From an uncultured Faecalibacterium sp. (lineage in GTDB: Bacteria > Bacillota > Clostridia > Oscillospirales > Ruminococcaceae), in assembly GCA_934553285.1 (NCBI GenBank), contig CAKTFD010000067.1, positions 1 to 12,364 on the forward strand: DNA of 12,364 nt. The letters run 5' to 3'. A program made the translations under genes and the position numbers. A model generated the notes under the pieces. The model worked only from the letters and a program-made list of their open reading frames with translations, was not told the origin of the DNA and ran no database searches. Positions 12,276 through 12,364 of the stretch are shown here, piece after piece (position 1 is the stretch's first letter; every line of letters starts with the position of its first letter).

Positions 12276-12364
12276 ATGCTTAATGTTTTTTACGGTGATA
12301 TGCCGAACGTGATCTACAACACCGCTGTTTATTTTAAGAACACTTATGCAGAAGAGTGGATCAC
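12276..12364 (+). CDS. start of a DUF4869-like protein (3' end outside window)
   Basis: Only 29 codons are present, beginning MLNVFYGDMPNVIYNTAVYF and continuing KNTYAEEWI. From memory this resembles the N-terminus of small DUF4869 proteins of Firmicutes, which often start with a short strand, YG(N/D)M, and an (I/V)Y(N/D)T(A/S)VYFK segment. Their function is unknown to me. AGGAGA (12260-12265) lies ten bases before ATG 12276. The nearer ATG at 12268 opens a frame that stops after 14 codons and is rejected. The reading frame and promoter are well supported; the family name is a recollection from a short fragment. Confidence 0.6.
   Translation, partial: MLNVFYGDMPNVIYNTAVYFKNTYAEEWI

Noticed and set aside
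1..12364. CRISPR array, insertion sequence or defence system
   Set aside because: No regularly spaced repeats, no transposase or nuclease frames and no terminal inverted repeats with target duplications were seen; all large frames are metabolic, transport or regulatory genes.

Overview
The window looks like chromosomal DNA of a GC-rich gut Clostridia, and my best guess is a Faecalibacterium-like Oscillospiraceae/Ruminococcaceae genome. The reasons are strong AGGAGG-type ribosome sites, sigma-A promoters of the form TTGACG-N17-TATACT, a LicT/BglG antiterminator with its RNA target, a clostridial-style arginine cluster and a tRNA-Ser gene with encoded CCA. This assignment is inference from sequence style; no search was run.

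Region 1 (1-6062) is an arginine biosynthesis cluster on the + strand: argH (5' end outside the window), argC, argJ, argB, argD and argF. Together they cover the ornithine-recycling route: ArgJ moves the acetyl group from acetylornithine to glutamate, ArgB phosphorylates N-acetylglutamate, ArgC reduces it, ArgD transaminates it, ArgF carbamoylates ornithine and ArgH releases arginine. argH/argC and argD/argF overlap by ATGA. The argC-argJ gap holds a long hairpin. The argB-argD gap holds a good internal promoter, a possible ARG box and a second copy of the hairpin-arm sequence. A hairpin after argF closes the cluster. ArgF has an unusual ornithine-binding loop.

Region 2 (about 6120-10206) is a beta-glucoside uptake unit: a promoter, a RAT antiterminator overlapping a terminator (t1), a licT-type regulator, a second large terminator (t2), a PTS EIIBC permease without an EIIA domain, and a GH1 6-phospho-beta-glucosidase. 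The layout resembles E. coli bglGFB, with terminators on both sides of the regulator. A perfect 17-bp hairpin with A and T tracts ends the operon and also serves the convergent MATE gene.

Region 3 (10215-11640) is a MATE efflux transporter on the - strand, with a -10 element and a perfect palindrome in its leader that could be an operator.

Region 4 (11690-12074) has a strong promoter that transcribes about 150 nt of unrecognised, structure-rich RNA and then tRNA-Ser(CGA) with a textbook terminator. The unknown RNA begins like the 5' half of a serine tRNA but does not continue as one, and parts of it can form competing hairpins. It is the most likely undescribed element here. The window ends in the first 29 codons of a gene that resembles DUF4869 proteins, behind its own promoter.
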